From the NCBI GenBank assembly GCA_018672825.1, contig JABHUE010000019.1:1-51256 (forward strand): a DNA stretch of 51,256 nt, given 5' to 3'. The notes beneath the pieces are model-generated. The model saw only the letters and a list, made by a program, of their open reading frames with translations. It did not search any database and was not told the DNA's origin. A program made the translations under genes and the position numbers. Position 1 is the first letter of the stretch; the number at the start of each line of letters is the position of its first letter. This DNA is from Pseudomonadota bacterium. GTDB lineage: Bacteria > Pseudomonadota > Gammaproteobacteria > Arenicellales > UBA868. Of this stretch, positions 1-8,674 are shown piece by piece.

Positions 1-1
1 A

Positions 2-1309
2 AAACGCATTGGACAGGTGAATCCCCTGGTCAACGCCGTGCCCACTCGTTGCTTTGATCGGGCGCGAGACCGTGTTCACAAAAATGAATTTTCAAATCTC
101 CCGCTGGCAGGTCTTCCGGTCGCAATCAAGGATCTGATGGCGGTCGAGGGCGTAAAAACAACTTTCGGTTCGATGGCGTTTGAGCACCATGTGCCCGATG
201 CGTCAGATCTCCTGGTTCAACGTATTGAAAATTCCGGTGGCATTATCTTTTCAAAAACGAATGCCCCGGAATTCGGCGCGGGCGCTAATACTTTCAATGA
301 TGTCTTCGGCGCTACCGTTAATCCATGGAACACCCATTTATCAGCTGCCGGATCGTCAGGGGGATCCGCTGTAGCACTCGCAACCGGAATGGCCTGGCTC
401 GCGACCGGTTCTGATCTCGGTGGCTCCCTGCGAAATCCTGCCAGTTTTTGCTCGGTCGTTGGCCTGCGCCCAAGTCAAGGACGAATCCCCTGCGACCCCG
501 GCAATCTGGCGTTCGATCGCATGAGTATGGAGGGTCCCATGGCGCGCAACGTTACCGACGCCGCAATGCTGCTTGACGTAATGGCGGGCTATGATGCCAT
601 CGATCCCATGTCTCTGGATGACCCTGTTACGTCCTTTGAGTCTGCAGCAAAACGTAAACAGGTCCCGCCCCGAATCGCTTTTTCGGCCGATCTTGGCATT
701 ACGCCCGTCGACCCTGAGGTCGCGGCAATTTGCGAGACTGCGACAAAACGCTTTTGTGAGGTTGGTGCAACCATCGCTTATGCGCATCCTACTTTTGACG
801 GACTTCAGGATGTCTTTCAGATCCTCCGAGCGTTTTCTTTCGCTGCAGATTTGGGCCCTGACCTTGATGCCCATCGCGACATCTACAAGCCTGAGATTAT
901 CTGGAATGTTGAAAAAGGATTAGCACTGACCGCCAAAGAAATCACCGGTGCGATGGTTGGTCGATCAAAAATTTACGCACGCGCACAACGCTTCTTTAAA
1001 GACCATGATTTAATCATTACACCAACCACGATTGTGCCACCGTATCCTGTCGAACAGCGCTTCGTCGAGCACGTTGGCGAGCATCGATTTTCAAATTACA
1101 TCGAGTGGTGTTCGATTGCCTATGCATTTACGGTCGTGGGCGCTCCAGCCATTTCGATACCCTGTGGATTTACCTCAACAGGCCTTCCGGTGGGCTTACA
1201 AATTGTGGCACCCCCCCGGCAAGAGGCTAGATTATTATCCGCAGCTTGCGCACTGGAAGAATTATTAAACCTATCTAACCAGCTTCCCATCGAGCCTAAA
1301 ACCCCATGA
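2..1309 (+). CDS. Amidase signature family amidase, 5'-truncated by window edge
   Basis: Hydrolyses an amide bond in a small molecule; the substrate cannot be read from sequence. The reading frame is open to the left edge, and the residues before the first GTG (KRIGQ, then VNPLVNAVPT) fit the usual N-terminal part of the family, so the real start lies outside the window. Numbering from base 17, the Ser-Ser-Lys triad is visible: Lys38 in VAIKD, cis-Ser113 in AGSSGGS, and nucleophile Ser137 in GSDLGGSLRNP. The spacings of 75 and 24 residues match those of characterised family members. The TGA stop overlaps the ATG of the following molybdopterin enzyme (ATGA), so the two are probably translationally coupled. 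There is no signal peptide in the visible part; it is likely cytoplasmic. Confidence 0.93.
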   Translation, partial: KRIGQVNPLVNAVPTRCFDRARDRVHKNEFSNLPLAGLPVAIKDLMAVEGVKTTFGSMAFEHHVPDASDLLVQRIENSGGIIFSKTNAPEFGAGANTFNDVFGATVNPWNTHLSAAGSSGGSAVALATGMAWLATGSDLGGSLRNPASFCSVVGLRPSQGRIPCDPGNLAFDRMSMEGPMARNVTDAAMLLDVMAGYDAIDPMSLDDPVTSFESAAKRKQVPPRIAFSADLGITPVDPEVAAICETATKRFCEVGATIAYAHPTFDGLQDVFQILRAFSFAADLGPDLDAHRDIYKPEIIWNVEKGLALTAKEITGAMVGRSKIYARAQRFFKDHDLIITPTTIVPPYPVEQRFVEHVGEHRFSNYIEWCSIAYAFTVVGAPAISIPCGFTSTGLPVGLQIVAPPRQEARLLSAACALEELLNLSNQLPIEPKTP

Positions 1310-3375
1310 TTCATTACAGCGCCTGCCCTCATGATTGCCCATCCACGTGTGCGTTAGAAGTTGAAAAAATCGACGAATTGACCATCGGAAAAATTCGCGG
1401 GTCTCGTGACAATACGTATACCGCCGGGGTCATTTGTAGCAAAGTGGCTCGCTATCGCGAGCGAATTCATCATCCCGACAGGCTCACACAACCGTTGCGC
1501 CGGGTTGGGCGCAAAGGTTTGGGGAACTTTGAGCCCATTTCCTGGGACGAGGCGCTTGATGAAGTTGCTGATCAACTGTTAAAGGCAGAACAACAACACG
1601 GAAGCGAAACAGTCTGGCCGTACCATTACGCCGGCACAATGGGTCTTGTGATGCGCGACGGCATTAATCGCCTACGTCATACCAAGCGCTATTCAGGATT
1701 TCACTCCACTATTTGTGTCACGCTCGCGTGGAACGGTTTTATCGCCGGCACCGGAAAACTAGCTGGTGTTGATCCCCGTGAAATGGGTCAATCTGACCTC
1801 ATCATTATTTGGGGCACAAACGCCGCCAGCACGCAGATCAACGTCATGACACACGCGCTAAAAGCTCGTCAAGAGCGGGGGGCGAAAATTGTAGTCATCG
1901 ACACTTACAAAAACGCCACCGCAAAACAAGCTGATCTGTTTATTTGTGTTAAACCAGGTACTGATGGCGCGGTTGCCTGCGCACTGATGCACATTCTCTT
2001 TCGAGATGGCCTGGCTGATCGAGATTACCTGCGTGATTTCTCTGACTGTCCTGAAAAACTTGAAGACCATCTCCGGGCTCGAGATCCCAAGTGGGCTGAA
2101 AAAATAAGCGGCGTTTCAGCCGACGCAATCGAAACCCTGGGGAAAATGATCGGCACGACCCCTAAAACGTTTTTTAGGCTAGGGTATGGGTTCACCCGGC
2201 AGCGCAATGGCGCCACCGCGATGCATGCAGCCCTGTCCGTCGCAACAGTCGCAGGGAGCTGGCAGCATAAAGGCGGCGGCGCATTTCAAAATAATGGTGC
2301 CATCTATCACTGGGATAAAAAATTACTCGAGGGTTTAGACGCGATGGACCCGGCCACGCGACTTCTGGATCAATCCAGAATTGGGGCGATACTAACCGGA
2401 AATCCGAACGATCTTAAAAACGGTCCTCCTGTGACCGCGCTCTTTATTCAAAATACAAATCCGATGTCAGTCGCGCCAGATCTTAATCTTGTACACCAGG
2501 GATTTTCGCGAGACGATCTTTTTGTCTGTGTTCATGAGCAGTTCATGACCGAAACCGCAAAGATGGCCGACATTGTGTTGCCGGCTACAATGTTTTTGGA
2601 GCACGACGATATTTATCAATCAGGCGGTCACCAGCATATAACGCTTGGCCCTAAAATCATTAACCCGCCCGAGGGTTGTCGATCAAATCATGAGGTCGTG
2701 TGTGCATTGGCCGAGCGATTAGGTGCCAAGCATCCCGGTTTTGATATGGACGCCAAAACGCTAATTGACGCTACCCTGCAGTCATCTGGATGGGGAACAC
2801 TCGCAGAACTTGAGGAAAAACGGTGGATTGATTGCCAGCCTGATTTCAGAAGCTCCCACTATCTTGATGGCTTCGCCCATGCGGATGGAAAATTTAAGTT
2901 CTCACCGGACTGGAGCGCGCTCGCGCCCCAGGAATTTGGCCCATCGAATATCCAAATGCCCGACCTTCCCGACCACTGGGATGTGATTGAAAATGCAAAT
3001 AAAGAAATGCCCTATCGGTTGGTCACGGCGCCAGCTCGTCACTACCTCAATTCGACTTTCACTGAATCACCAACCTCAAAACGTCGCCACAAATATCCAA
3101 GTGCAATGATTCATCCTGTCGATGCCGGAAATCTTGGGATCAAAGATGGTGAGAGTGTTCAGCTGGGAAACCATCGCGGTGAGATTACAATTGCCGCTGA
3201 AATTATCGACACGGCACAACAAGGCGTTGTCATTGTTGAAAGCATATGGCCTAACGGGGCATTCGTCGGTGGAAAAGGAATTAACGTATTAACGGGCGCC
3301 GATCCAGCCGCACCCGTGGGTGGCGCAGCGTTTCACGACTCGAGAATCTGGATACGCGCTCAACCGCAACATTAA
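1306..3375 (+). CDS. Molybdopterin oxidoreductase (CISM/DMSO-reductase superfamily), single subunit
   Basis: A 689-residue molybdenum enzyme predicted to hold bis-MGD and one [4Fe-4S] cluster. The N-terminal iron-sulfur domain is visible as CPHDCPSTC near residues 8-16 and a fourth Cys in VICSK near residue 43. It is followed by the family's RLTQPLRR and EPISWDEALDE segments, a nucleotide-binding middle (IIIWGTNAAST, IVVIDTYKNATAKQADLFI) and the C-terminal molydopterin dinucleotide-binding beta domain (HPVDAGNLGIKDGESVQL). Most of the protein resembles COG0243 proteins annotated only by family. No Tat leader precedes the cluster, so it should be cytoplasmic. No electron-transfer subunit or chaperone gene is adjacent. 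It overlaps the amidase by four bases, suggesting that the amidase product or a related compound is its substrate; that link is inference. The Mo ligand residue was not assigned with confidence. Confidence 0.88.
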   Translation: MIHYSACPHDCPSTCALEVEKIDELTIGKIRGSRDNTYTAGVICSKVARYRERIHHPDRLTQPLRRVGRKGLGNFEPISWDEALDEVADQLLKAEQQHGSETVWPYHYAGTMGLVMRDGINRLRHTKRYSGFHSTICVTLAWNGFIAGTGKLAGVDPREMGQSDLIIIWGTNAASTQINVMTHALKARQERGAKIVVIDTYKNATAKQADLFICVKPGTDGAVACALMHILFRDGLADRDYLRDFSDCPEKLEDHLRARDPKWAEKISGVSADAIETLGKMIGTTPKTFFRLGYGFTRQRNGATAMHAALSVATVAGSWQHKGGGAFQNNGAIYHWDKKLLEGLDAMDPATRLLDQSRIGAILTGNPNDLKNGPPVTALFIQNTNPMSVAPDLNLVHQGFSRDDLFVCVHEQFMTETAKMADIVLPATMFLEHDDIYQSGGHQHITLGPKIINPPEGCRSNHEVVCALAERLGAKHPGFDMDAKTLIDATLQSSGWGTLAELEEKRWIDCQPDFRSSHYLDGFAHADGKFKFSPDWSALAPQEFGPSNIQMPDLPDHWDVIENANKEMPYRLVTAPARHYLNSTFTESPTSKRRHKYPSAMIHPVDAGNLGIKDGESVQLGNHRGEITIAAEIIDTAQQGVVIVESIWPNGAFVGGKGINVLTGADPAAPVGGAAFHDSRIWIRAQPQH

Positions 3376-3493
3376 CCGGCTGCGATGCTATTCGGTTTGG
3401 GAGGGTGGATCACACTCTTTGACTAAGCTGTTATGACGGTCTGCGTTTAGAGAAGCAATTAACTCCTTCACCCGCCTCTTTTACCCGCGGGAT

Positions 3494-4627
3494 TCATTGG
3501 GCAGACGCCGACCATCGTGATGGACGATAACCGCCGGCAATGCCATCTGCCGAAAGCACCAACTGCCAAAGATGATTTTCTCGAGATCGAAATGATCCTG
3601 CAGACACCAATAAATAGTAGTCGAACATTCGCTTAAACCGGTCGCTGTAGCTTGTCTTTAGATCAGCCCATGATCGATTGAAGTTTTCATACCAAGCCAT
3701 GAGCGTCGGATCATAATCAGCCCCAAAATTATGCCAATCCTCGATCGTAAAAAATTCACCGGCGGTTTTCGCAAGCGCGTCAGCAGGTGGTAAGACACCA
3801 TTTGGAAAAATGTATTTCTCAATCCATCGATCAGTCGCAAATCCCCCGCGACCTGCGCCAATCGTATGCAGCAGAAAAAGACCTTGATCCTTTAACAAGG
3901 ATTTCGCCTTGGCAAAATACGTTCGATAATTTTTTTGCCCCACATGTTCTAACATGCCTACTGAGACGATCCGATCATATTCACCGTTAAGGGCGCGATA
4001 ATCCGCAAGCTCAATGGAGACCGGTAGACCCGCACAGCGACTGCGCGCCAGTTTTGCCTGTTCCTTCGAGACGGTGATACCGGTTACGCTCACACCGTAG
4101 CGCTGAGACATCCATCGGGCAAGCGCGCCCCAACCGCACCCTATCTCGAGCACCTTCATACCGCGCTCGAGCTGTAGTTTTTCACAGATCATCTCCATTT
4201 TGGCAATCTGCGCGTCTTCTAGGCAATTTGCGCTCTCCCAGAAACCACAGCTGTAATTCATATGTTTATCCAGCATTCGCTCAAAGATATCATTGCCGAT
4301 ATCGTAATGCTGCTCTGCAACTTGAAACGCCCTTGACTCACTCTGGCGATTCATCAATCGGAGGCCGATCAAGTAGATAAAAAATTTAAAATTACTTCGA
4401 ATCTTATCTTCCAATCCCGCCCGAAAGCTGCGGGTAATCATCTCATCGATCGACTCGCAGTCCCACCAACCATCCATATAAGCCTCACCTAGACCCACGG
4501 TACCATCACGTGAAATTCGCGAAAACAGTTCCTCGTTGTGAACCGTGATATCCCAGGGATTAGAGCCATTAACCTGGACGCCAGCAGATTCCAAGATCTG
4601 CTCGAAGTGGTTTCGAAGTGAGCTCAT
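3494..4627 (-). CDS. cfa: Cyclopropane-fatty-acyl-phospholipid synthase
   Basis: Transfers a methylene group from S-adenosylmethionine to double bonds of membrane phospholipid acyl chains. The 377-residue product parallels E. coli Cfa along its whole length: GLGEAYMDGWW near the N terminus, EQHYDIGNDIFERMLD, the SAM-binding VLEIGCGWGALARWM, IVSVGMLEHVG, YIFPNGVLP, and WHNFGADYDPTLMAWYENF. I place the start at the ATG at 4627 because a GGAG lies about 11 bases upstream and the length then agrees with the family; a TTG at 4660 would add eleven residues but has poorer ribosome-binding spacing. It lies 42 bases downstream of the aldolase/SDR gene in the same direction, so it may share its transcript, although the two have no obvious metabolic link. 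In other bacteria Cfa is a stationary-phase and acid/osmotic stress function. Confidence 0.97.
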   Translation of the reverse strand: MSSLRNHFEQILESAGVQVNGSNPWDITVHNEELFSRISRDGTVGLGEAYMDGWWDCESIDEMITRSFRAGLEDKIRSNFKFFIYLIGLRLMNRQSESRAFQVAEQHYDIGNDIFERMLDKHMNYSCGFWESANCLEDAQIAKMEMICEKLQLERGMKVLEIGCGWGALARWMSQRYGVSVTGITVSKEQAKLARSRCAGLPVSIELADYRALNGEYDRIVSVGMLEHVGQKNYRTYFAKAKSLLKDQGLFLLHTIGAGRGGFATDRWIEKYIFPNGVLPPADALAKTAGEFFTIEDWHNFGADYDPTLMAWYENFNRSWADLKTSYSDRFKRMFDYYLLVSAGSFRSRENHLWQLVLSADGIAGGYRPSRWSASAQ

Positions 4628-4669
4628 CTCAACATAGCTCCGTTTGTCGATCGAAAACAAGTCCTAGCA

Positions 4670-6634
4670 TTAAATAACTCGCTCATTTCCGCCATCAATC
4701 GAAACCTGGGCGCCAGTTGTGCATCGAAAAGCATCCCCTACCATCGCACAAACCAAGCGCGCAACATCAGCAGAACAGACCTCTCTATTAAGCAGGTTAT
4801 TTTTTCGATACTCATCCACACTCATGCCGTAGTGCGCCGCGCGACTTTCCAATACTTCCGGAGTCCAAATCGCGGTATCAAACACAGCATTGGGATGTAC
4901 GGTGTTCACTCGAATACCCTCGCTTGCAAGCTCCAGAGCCAAAACACGGGCCAACTGGTTAAGTCCGGCTTTTGCAACTGAATAAGCACTCGCAGCGGGG
5001 CCAGGCGCTGGCACATTCTTTGAGCCAACAATAACAATTGAAGGATCCCAGCCCAATTTTAAATAGGGGATACTCTCCCGAAGGATATGCATCGCACCCG
5101 TCAGGTTTATATCAATAGACCGTTGCCATTCTGCCTCCGGCATATCCGCAACGTAATTACTTGCCGAAAACACGCCTGCATTACTGACCAGAATATCAAG
5201 CCCACCCGTCGATTTCACAACATCGCACAGCGAAGCGCGTACTGCGTCCACGTCGGTTACATCACACGAGATACCCCTTATTTCTTCCGACTCAAATAAA
5301 TCCACAACCTCAGGATTTTTGTCAATCACAGTCACAACGGCTCCGCCATCCGCAAGCGCGACCGCACAGGCATATCCAATCCCGCTTGCACCACCTGTCA
5401 CCAGTGCAGAGCGTCCTTGGAAAATACCCCGCTGCTGGCTTTTCCCTAACTTCGCCTGCTCAAGCTCCCAATACTCAACATGAAAAATATCTTGCTCGGG
5501 CAATGCACGCCATCCGCCATGGTGTTCTGCGTTCTGAATTGCCGTGACGGTATGCGAAATAATATCCCTCACTACCTTTATATCCTTCATCGTTGCACCA
5601 AACACGGCCAGACCCTTGCCCGGCAATACCGCCCACCTGGGTGCGCGATCCAAGCGAGATTGCGTCCCATCGGTGTAACGTTCAAAGTACGCTTGATACT
5701 CGTGCGCAAAATACTCGACCGATTTCGCAATATCTTCCCCAACGATTAATGGCACACGTTTTGTTCGAATAACATGATCTGGCGTGAGGGGGCCCCGGGT
5801 GGCGATATCGCTCACATCACATCGGTCCGAAAACTCTTTGCAAGCAGCACTGTTATCAAAAGCCGTAAGCATTGGCCTGTCCATTTCGCGGCTGACCTCT
5901 TTACGAAGCATCGCAATCTCGAGTGGCGATATTGGATTCGATGATGCCGCCGTAACTGCAACGCGAGTCGGCAGCGTGTTTTCTGCAAGACTGACAAGAT
6001 CAATCATCCGGCCGTAGCTTTCACGGGCTTCATCAGCGAAGCTAAAAATTCCGTGATGCAAAAGCACCATGCCTTCTAATTGTGACCAGTCAATGCCCTC
6101 TGTCATTTTTTTAACTTCTTTGGCGAGCACAAAGCCCGGCATAACATACGGCACAACGAGCACTCGATCACCATAAAGCGCTCGAATTTGCGCTTCACCG
6201 TTGGGCGTATTACTTAGCGTCACGACGGCATCCGAGTGCGAGTGATCAACAAAGCGAAAAGGAATTAGCGCATGAAGAATAGCCTCGACGGAGGGCGTCG
6301 GTGCCGACGGATCCATCATCGCCCCGCGTTGGGCGGCTACCATCTCAGCATCACTTAGGGATTCAAGCTCAGAAAGCGCTAAAAGCGTTTCCATTTTTAC
6401 AGGCGAAAACCCCGCAGCCTCAATGGTCGCTAGATCCCAACCACTTCCCTTGACATAAAGCACGTCATGGGAAACGCCAAAAATATCTGTGTATTCACCT
6501 TTAACCGAGGTGTTCCCGCCCCCGTGGAGCACAAGCGTTGAGTCACGTCCAATCAAACGTGATGAGTACACACGAAGTGAAAGCAAATTATCGGCAAGCG
6601 AATCTGCTTGCCCCTGATTCCATAGATTTTCCAA
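4670..6634 (-). CDS. Class II aldolase / short-chain dehydrogenase fusion
   Basis: A 654-residue two-domain protein. Residues about 1-390 form a class II aldolase: LVLHGGGNTSVK for the phosphate/nucleotide-like pocket, the zinc ligands in DHSHSDAVV and the third histidine in LLHHGIFSF. Residues about 405-654 form an NAD(P)-dependent SDR with TGGASGIG near the Rossmann start, SNAG, and the catalytic Tyr-Lys in AYSVAKAG. This architecture matches bifunctional rhamnulose-1-phosphate aldolase/lactaldehyde dehydrogenase-type proteins, which cleave a ketose phosphate and oxidise the aldehyde. The start is a TTG with a strong GGAGG four to five bases upstream; it also places the family's LWN motif right at the N terminus. 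No sugar kinase, isomerase or transporter is adjacent, so the true sugar is unknown. It may be cotranscribed with cfa downstream. Confidence 0.9.
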   Translation of the reverse strand: MENLWNQGQADSLADNLLSLRVYSSRLIGRDSTLVLHGGGNTSVKGEYTDIFGVSHDVLYVKGSGWDLATIEAAGFSPVKMETLLALSELESLSDAEMVAAQRGAMMDPSAPTPSVEAILHALIPFRFVDHSHSDAVVTLSNTPNGEAQIRALYGDRVLVVPYVMPGFVLAKEVKKMTEGIDWSQLEGMVLLHHGIFSFADEARESYGRMIDLVSLAENTLPTRVAVTAASSNPISPLEIAMLRKEVSREMDRPMLTAFDNSAACKEFSDRCDVSDIATRGPLTPDHVIRTKRVPLIVGEDIAKSVEYFAHEYQAYFERYTDGTQSRLDRAPRWAVLPGKGLAVFGATMKDIKVVRDIISHTVTAIQNAEHHGGWRALPEQDIFHVEYWELEQAKLGKSQQRGIFQGRSALVTGGASGIGYACAVALADGGAVVTVIDKNPEVVDLFESEEIRGISCDVTDVDAVRASLCDVVKSTGGLDILVSNAGVFSASNYVADMPEAEWQRSIDINLTGAMHILRESIPYLKLGWDPSIVIVGSKNVPAPGPAASAYSVAKAGLNQLARVLALELASEGIRVNTVHPNAVFDTAIWTPEVLESRAAHYGMSVDEYRKNNLLNREVCSADVARLVCAMVGDAFRCTTGAQVSIDGGNERVI

Positions 6635-6722
6635 CGAACCTCCTACGTTCTAGCGATAAACCATCATCATACTAAGTCATTGATCATCGTTCCAGACCGA
6701 TATCATTTGACGCTAATTTCCA

Positions 6723-7262
6723 TCAAGACTCTAACGCTTCTATAGCGTCGGCCACGCTCTCAGCGGTCCGCAGAATAGAACGGCCTTGCTCTTTTATAAA
6801 TCCTGCGGTTTTCATTTTATCCAAAAATCTCAGCAAATCATCGTAATAGCCATCGACATTGAGCAGTACACAGGGCTTCGCATGAATGCGAAGATTTGAC
6901 CATGTCCACACTTCAAATAGCTCTTCCATTGTTCCAATCCCCCCGGGCAAGGCAATAAAGCCGTCAGCAAGATCGGCCATTAAAGCCTTTCGGGCATGCA
7001 TGTCGTCCACTACCCGAAGTTCCGAGAGTCTGGGATGCGCGATTTCTTTTTCTTTTAAATTTTTTGGAATAACGCCAATGACGTGACCGCCTGCATCGAG
7101 TGTCGCGTCTGCAACGGCACCCATCAGACCGATGGATGCGCCTCCATAAACAAGACCGAACTGGTTGGTTGCCAGTGTTCGACCAAGATCGATTGCAACC
7201 CTGTGATAATTGGGTCGATCGCCCATTTTTGAACCGCAAAAAACACTAATTCGTTTATTCAT
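6723..7262 (-). CDS. LOG family (cytokinin riboside 5'-monophosphate phosphoribohydrolase-like) protein
   Basis: A 179-residue Rossmann-type protein of the LOG/TIGR00730 family. It shows the diagnostic PGGIGTMEELFEVWTW motif, the GSKMG element near the N terminus and GLVYGGASIGLMGAVADA. Characterised relatives remove ribose 5-phosphate from AMP or cytokinin nucleotides; in bacteria the physiological role is often nucleotide salvage. I use the ATG at 7262 (start MNKRISVFCG), since family members begin with this strand; an upstream ATG at 7313 would add 17 charged residues with no family counterpart. The gene is divergent from the DUF418 gene. It is transcribed toward the aldolase/SDR, with 88 bases between them. 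Confidence 0.92.
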   Translation of the reverse strand: MNKRISVFCGSKMGDRPNYHRVAIDLGRTLATNQFGLVYGGASIGLMGAVADATLDAGGHVIGVIPKNLKEKEIAHPRLSELRVVDDMHARKALMADLADGFIALPGGIGTMEELFEVWTWSNLRIHAKPCVLLNVDGYYDDLLRFLDKMKTAGFIKEQGRSILRTAESVADAIEALES

Positions 7263-7444
7263 TAAATTTCTCAACAAATTTTTCTTAAGTTCACTTACCC
7301 TGCTGTCCAACACTCAACGACTTGATTGCTCTCGTGCGGGTCAGATACTAATCTAGACCTTCTATATTAATAGCAACAAAAGCTTCCGGATCACCACGAA
7401 TCACCACAGAAAACCATGCCTTTTCGAATTTTGTTCATCATAAA
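7263..7444. promoter_or_regulatory. Divergent intergenic region between LOG and DUF418 genes
   Basis: This 182-base spacer must hold promoters for both outward-facing genes. For the rightward DUF418 gene a weak candidate is TTGATT (7322-7327), then 16 bases, then GATACT (7344-7349). An AT-rich TATATTAAT also occurs at about 7363-7371. No convincing operator palindrome was seen. Confidence 0.3.
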
Positions 7445-8638
7445 ATGAGTCACAAAACTGACGCCACCCCCGATCGACTACTCGTTCTGGATGTGATGCG
7501 AGGCATCGCGCTTTTTGGAATTTTGTATGTCAATCTTTTTAGTTTTGGTGCCGATTCCATCGCCTGGTCAAGCTCGATAGACCAGGCCTCATGGCACTTT
7601 AAATACATCTTCTTTGAGTCAAAATTCTGGGGCTTGTACAGTATTCTTTTCGGAATGGGCTTCTTTTTCTTTACCCAATCAAAGAGCTCAAGTATTTCAA
7701 GATCCTTACGCCGCTTTGGCATTCTTTTTGTATTCGGCTGTTTCCATGCCTTATTTTTTGATGGCGATATCCTGATGCTTTATGCAGAGCTCGCACTCCT
7801 GATGCTGGTTTTATTTCGCGCACCTATTAAATACCTCATCGTAACGATCTTTTGCCTGTGTATGAGTTTTCCCATAGGACATTTTATCCACCCTGATCGA
7901 GACGCTAATTTACAACCTGAGTCGATATCACAAGCAAAAGAGTGGCTGATTGAAGATAGCACGGGTGATATTTATGTTTCCGATACTCTGAGCGAAATCA
8001 TGGATTATCACTTTCAATATATTCCTGAACAGTTCTGGGCTGACTATCAATATCCAGACTCAGGATTTGTCGTACTCGGATTATTTCTTGTCGGCTATCT
8101 GCTCGCCCGAACCGGCGTCTGGCGCGTTGATCACTCAGTTTGTCAAATAATTACGCGCAACGTCATTATTTTCTGGATTCTTGGCATCTTGATGATGGTC
8201 GCTGAACGATATCTTTCGCTCAAGACCGGTTACTCCGCCTTTTATTATTCTCAGGCGTCACCCTGGGTCACCCTTTTGGGCGACACCATTTACCTCTCGG
8301 GAACACTCTTACTCATCAGCGCGTGGTTTTTTACCATTCAATGGTGGGTCGAGATCAAGACTCAACCTAGATTACTCACCCTTCTGGCGCAGGCGGGACA
8401 AATGAGTCTTACGCTGTATGTCATACAAAGTTTGATCTTCACCAGTATTTTCTACGGATACGGACTCGGGTACGCCTACACGCTCGGGCCATCACACGTG
8501 TTGATCCTCGCGCTTGTCATTTATATTGTGGAGCTCGCACTCGCCGCCGTTTGGTTGCGTTACTTTAAGCGCGGGCCACTCGAATGGATATGGCGTCTTG
8601 GTATTTACTTACGTTTTGAGACCATTCGAAGACCGTAG
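7445..8638 (+). CDS. DUF418 (YeiB-like) integral membrane protein
   Basis: A 397-residue polytopic inner-membrane protein of the DUF418/YeiB family, whose function is not established. The N terminus carries the typical RLLVLDVMRGIALFGILYVN segment and is followed by KFWGLYSILFGMGFFFFTQ, which is the family's signature region. Many hydrophobic helices run through the protein, ending in the conserved LAQAGQMSLTLYVIQSLIF near residues 315-335 and a C-terminal part with GPLEWIWR. The gene stands alone on the plus strand between two minus-strand blocks. It converges on the large NRPS gene with a 36-base gap. The family has been proposed to act in transport, but nothing in the sequence identifies a substrate. 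Confidence 0.9.
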   Translation: MSHKTDATPDRLLVLDVMRGIALFGILYVNLFSFGADSIAWSSSIDQASWHFKYIFFESKFWGLYSILFGMGFFFFTQSKSSSISRSLRRFGILFVFGCFHALFFDGDILMLYAELALLMLVLFRAPIKYLIVTIFCLCMSFPIGHFIHPDRDANLQPESISQAKEWLIEDSTGDIYVSDTLSEIMDYHFQYIPEQFWADYQYPDSGFVVLGLFLVGYLLARTGVWRVDHSVCQIITRNVIIFWILGILMMVAERYLSLKTGYSAFYYSQASPWVTLLGDTIYLSGTLLLISAWFFTIQWWVEIKTQPRLLTLLAQAGQMSLTLYVIQSLIFTSIFYGYGLGYAYTLGPSHVLILALVIYIVELALAAVWLRYFKRGPLEWIWRLGIYLRFETIRRP

Positions 8639-8674
8639 TTAAACCCTTCATTGACTTGAATGATAAAGGTGTAG

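Noticed and set aside
356-874. 172-residue reading frame on the minus strand
   Set aside because: It lies wholly inside the amidase gene in another frame, has no family pattern, and the plus-strand frame carries all catalytic residues.
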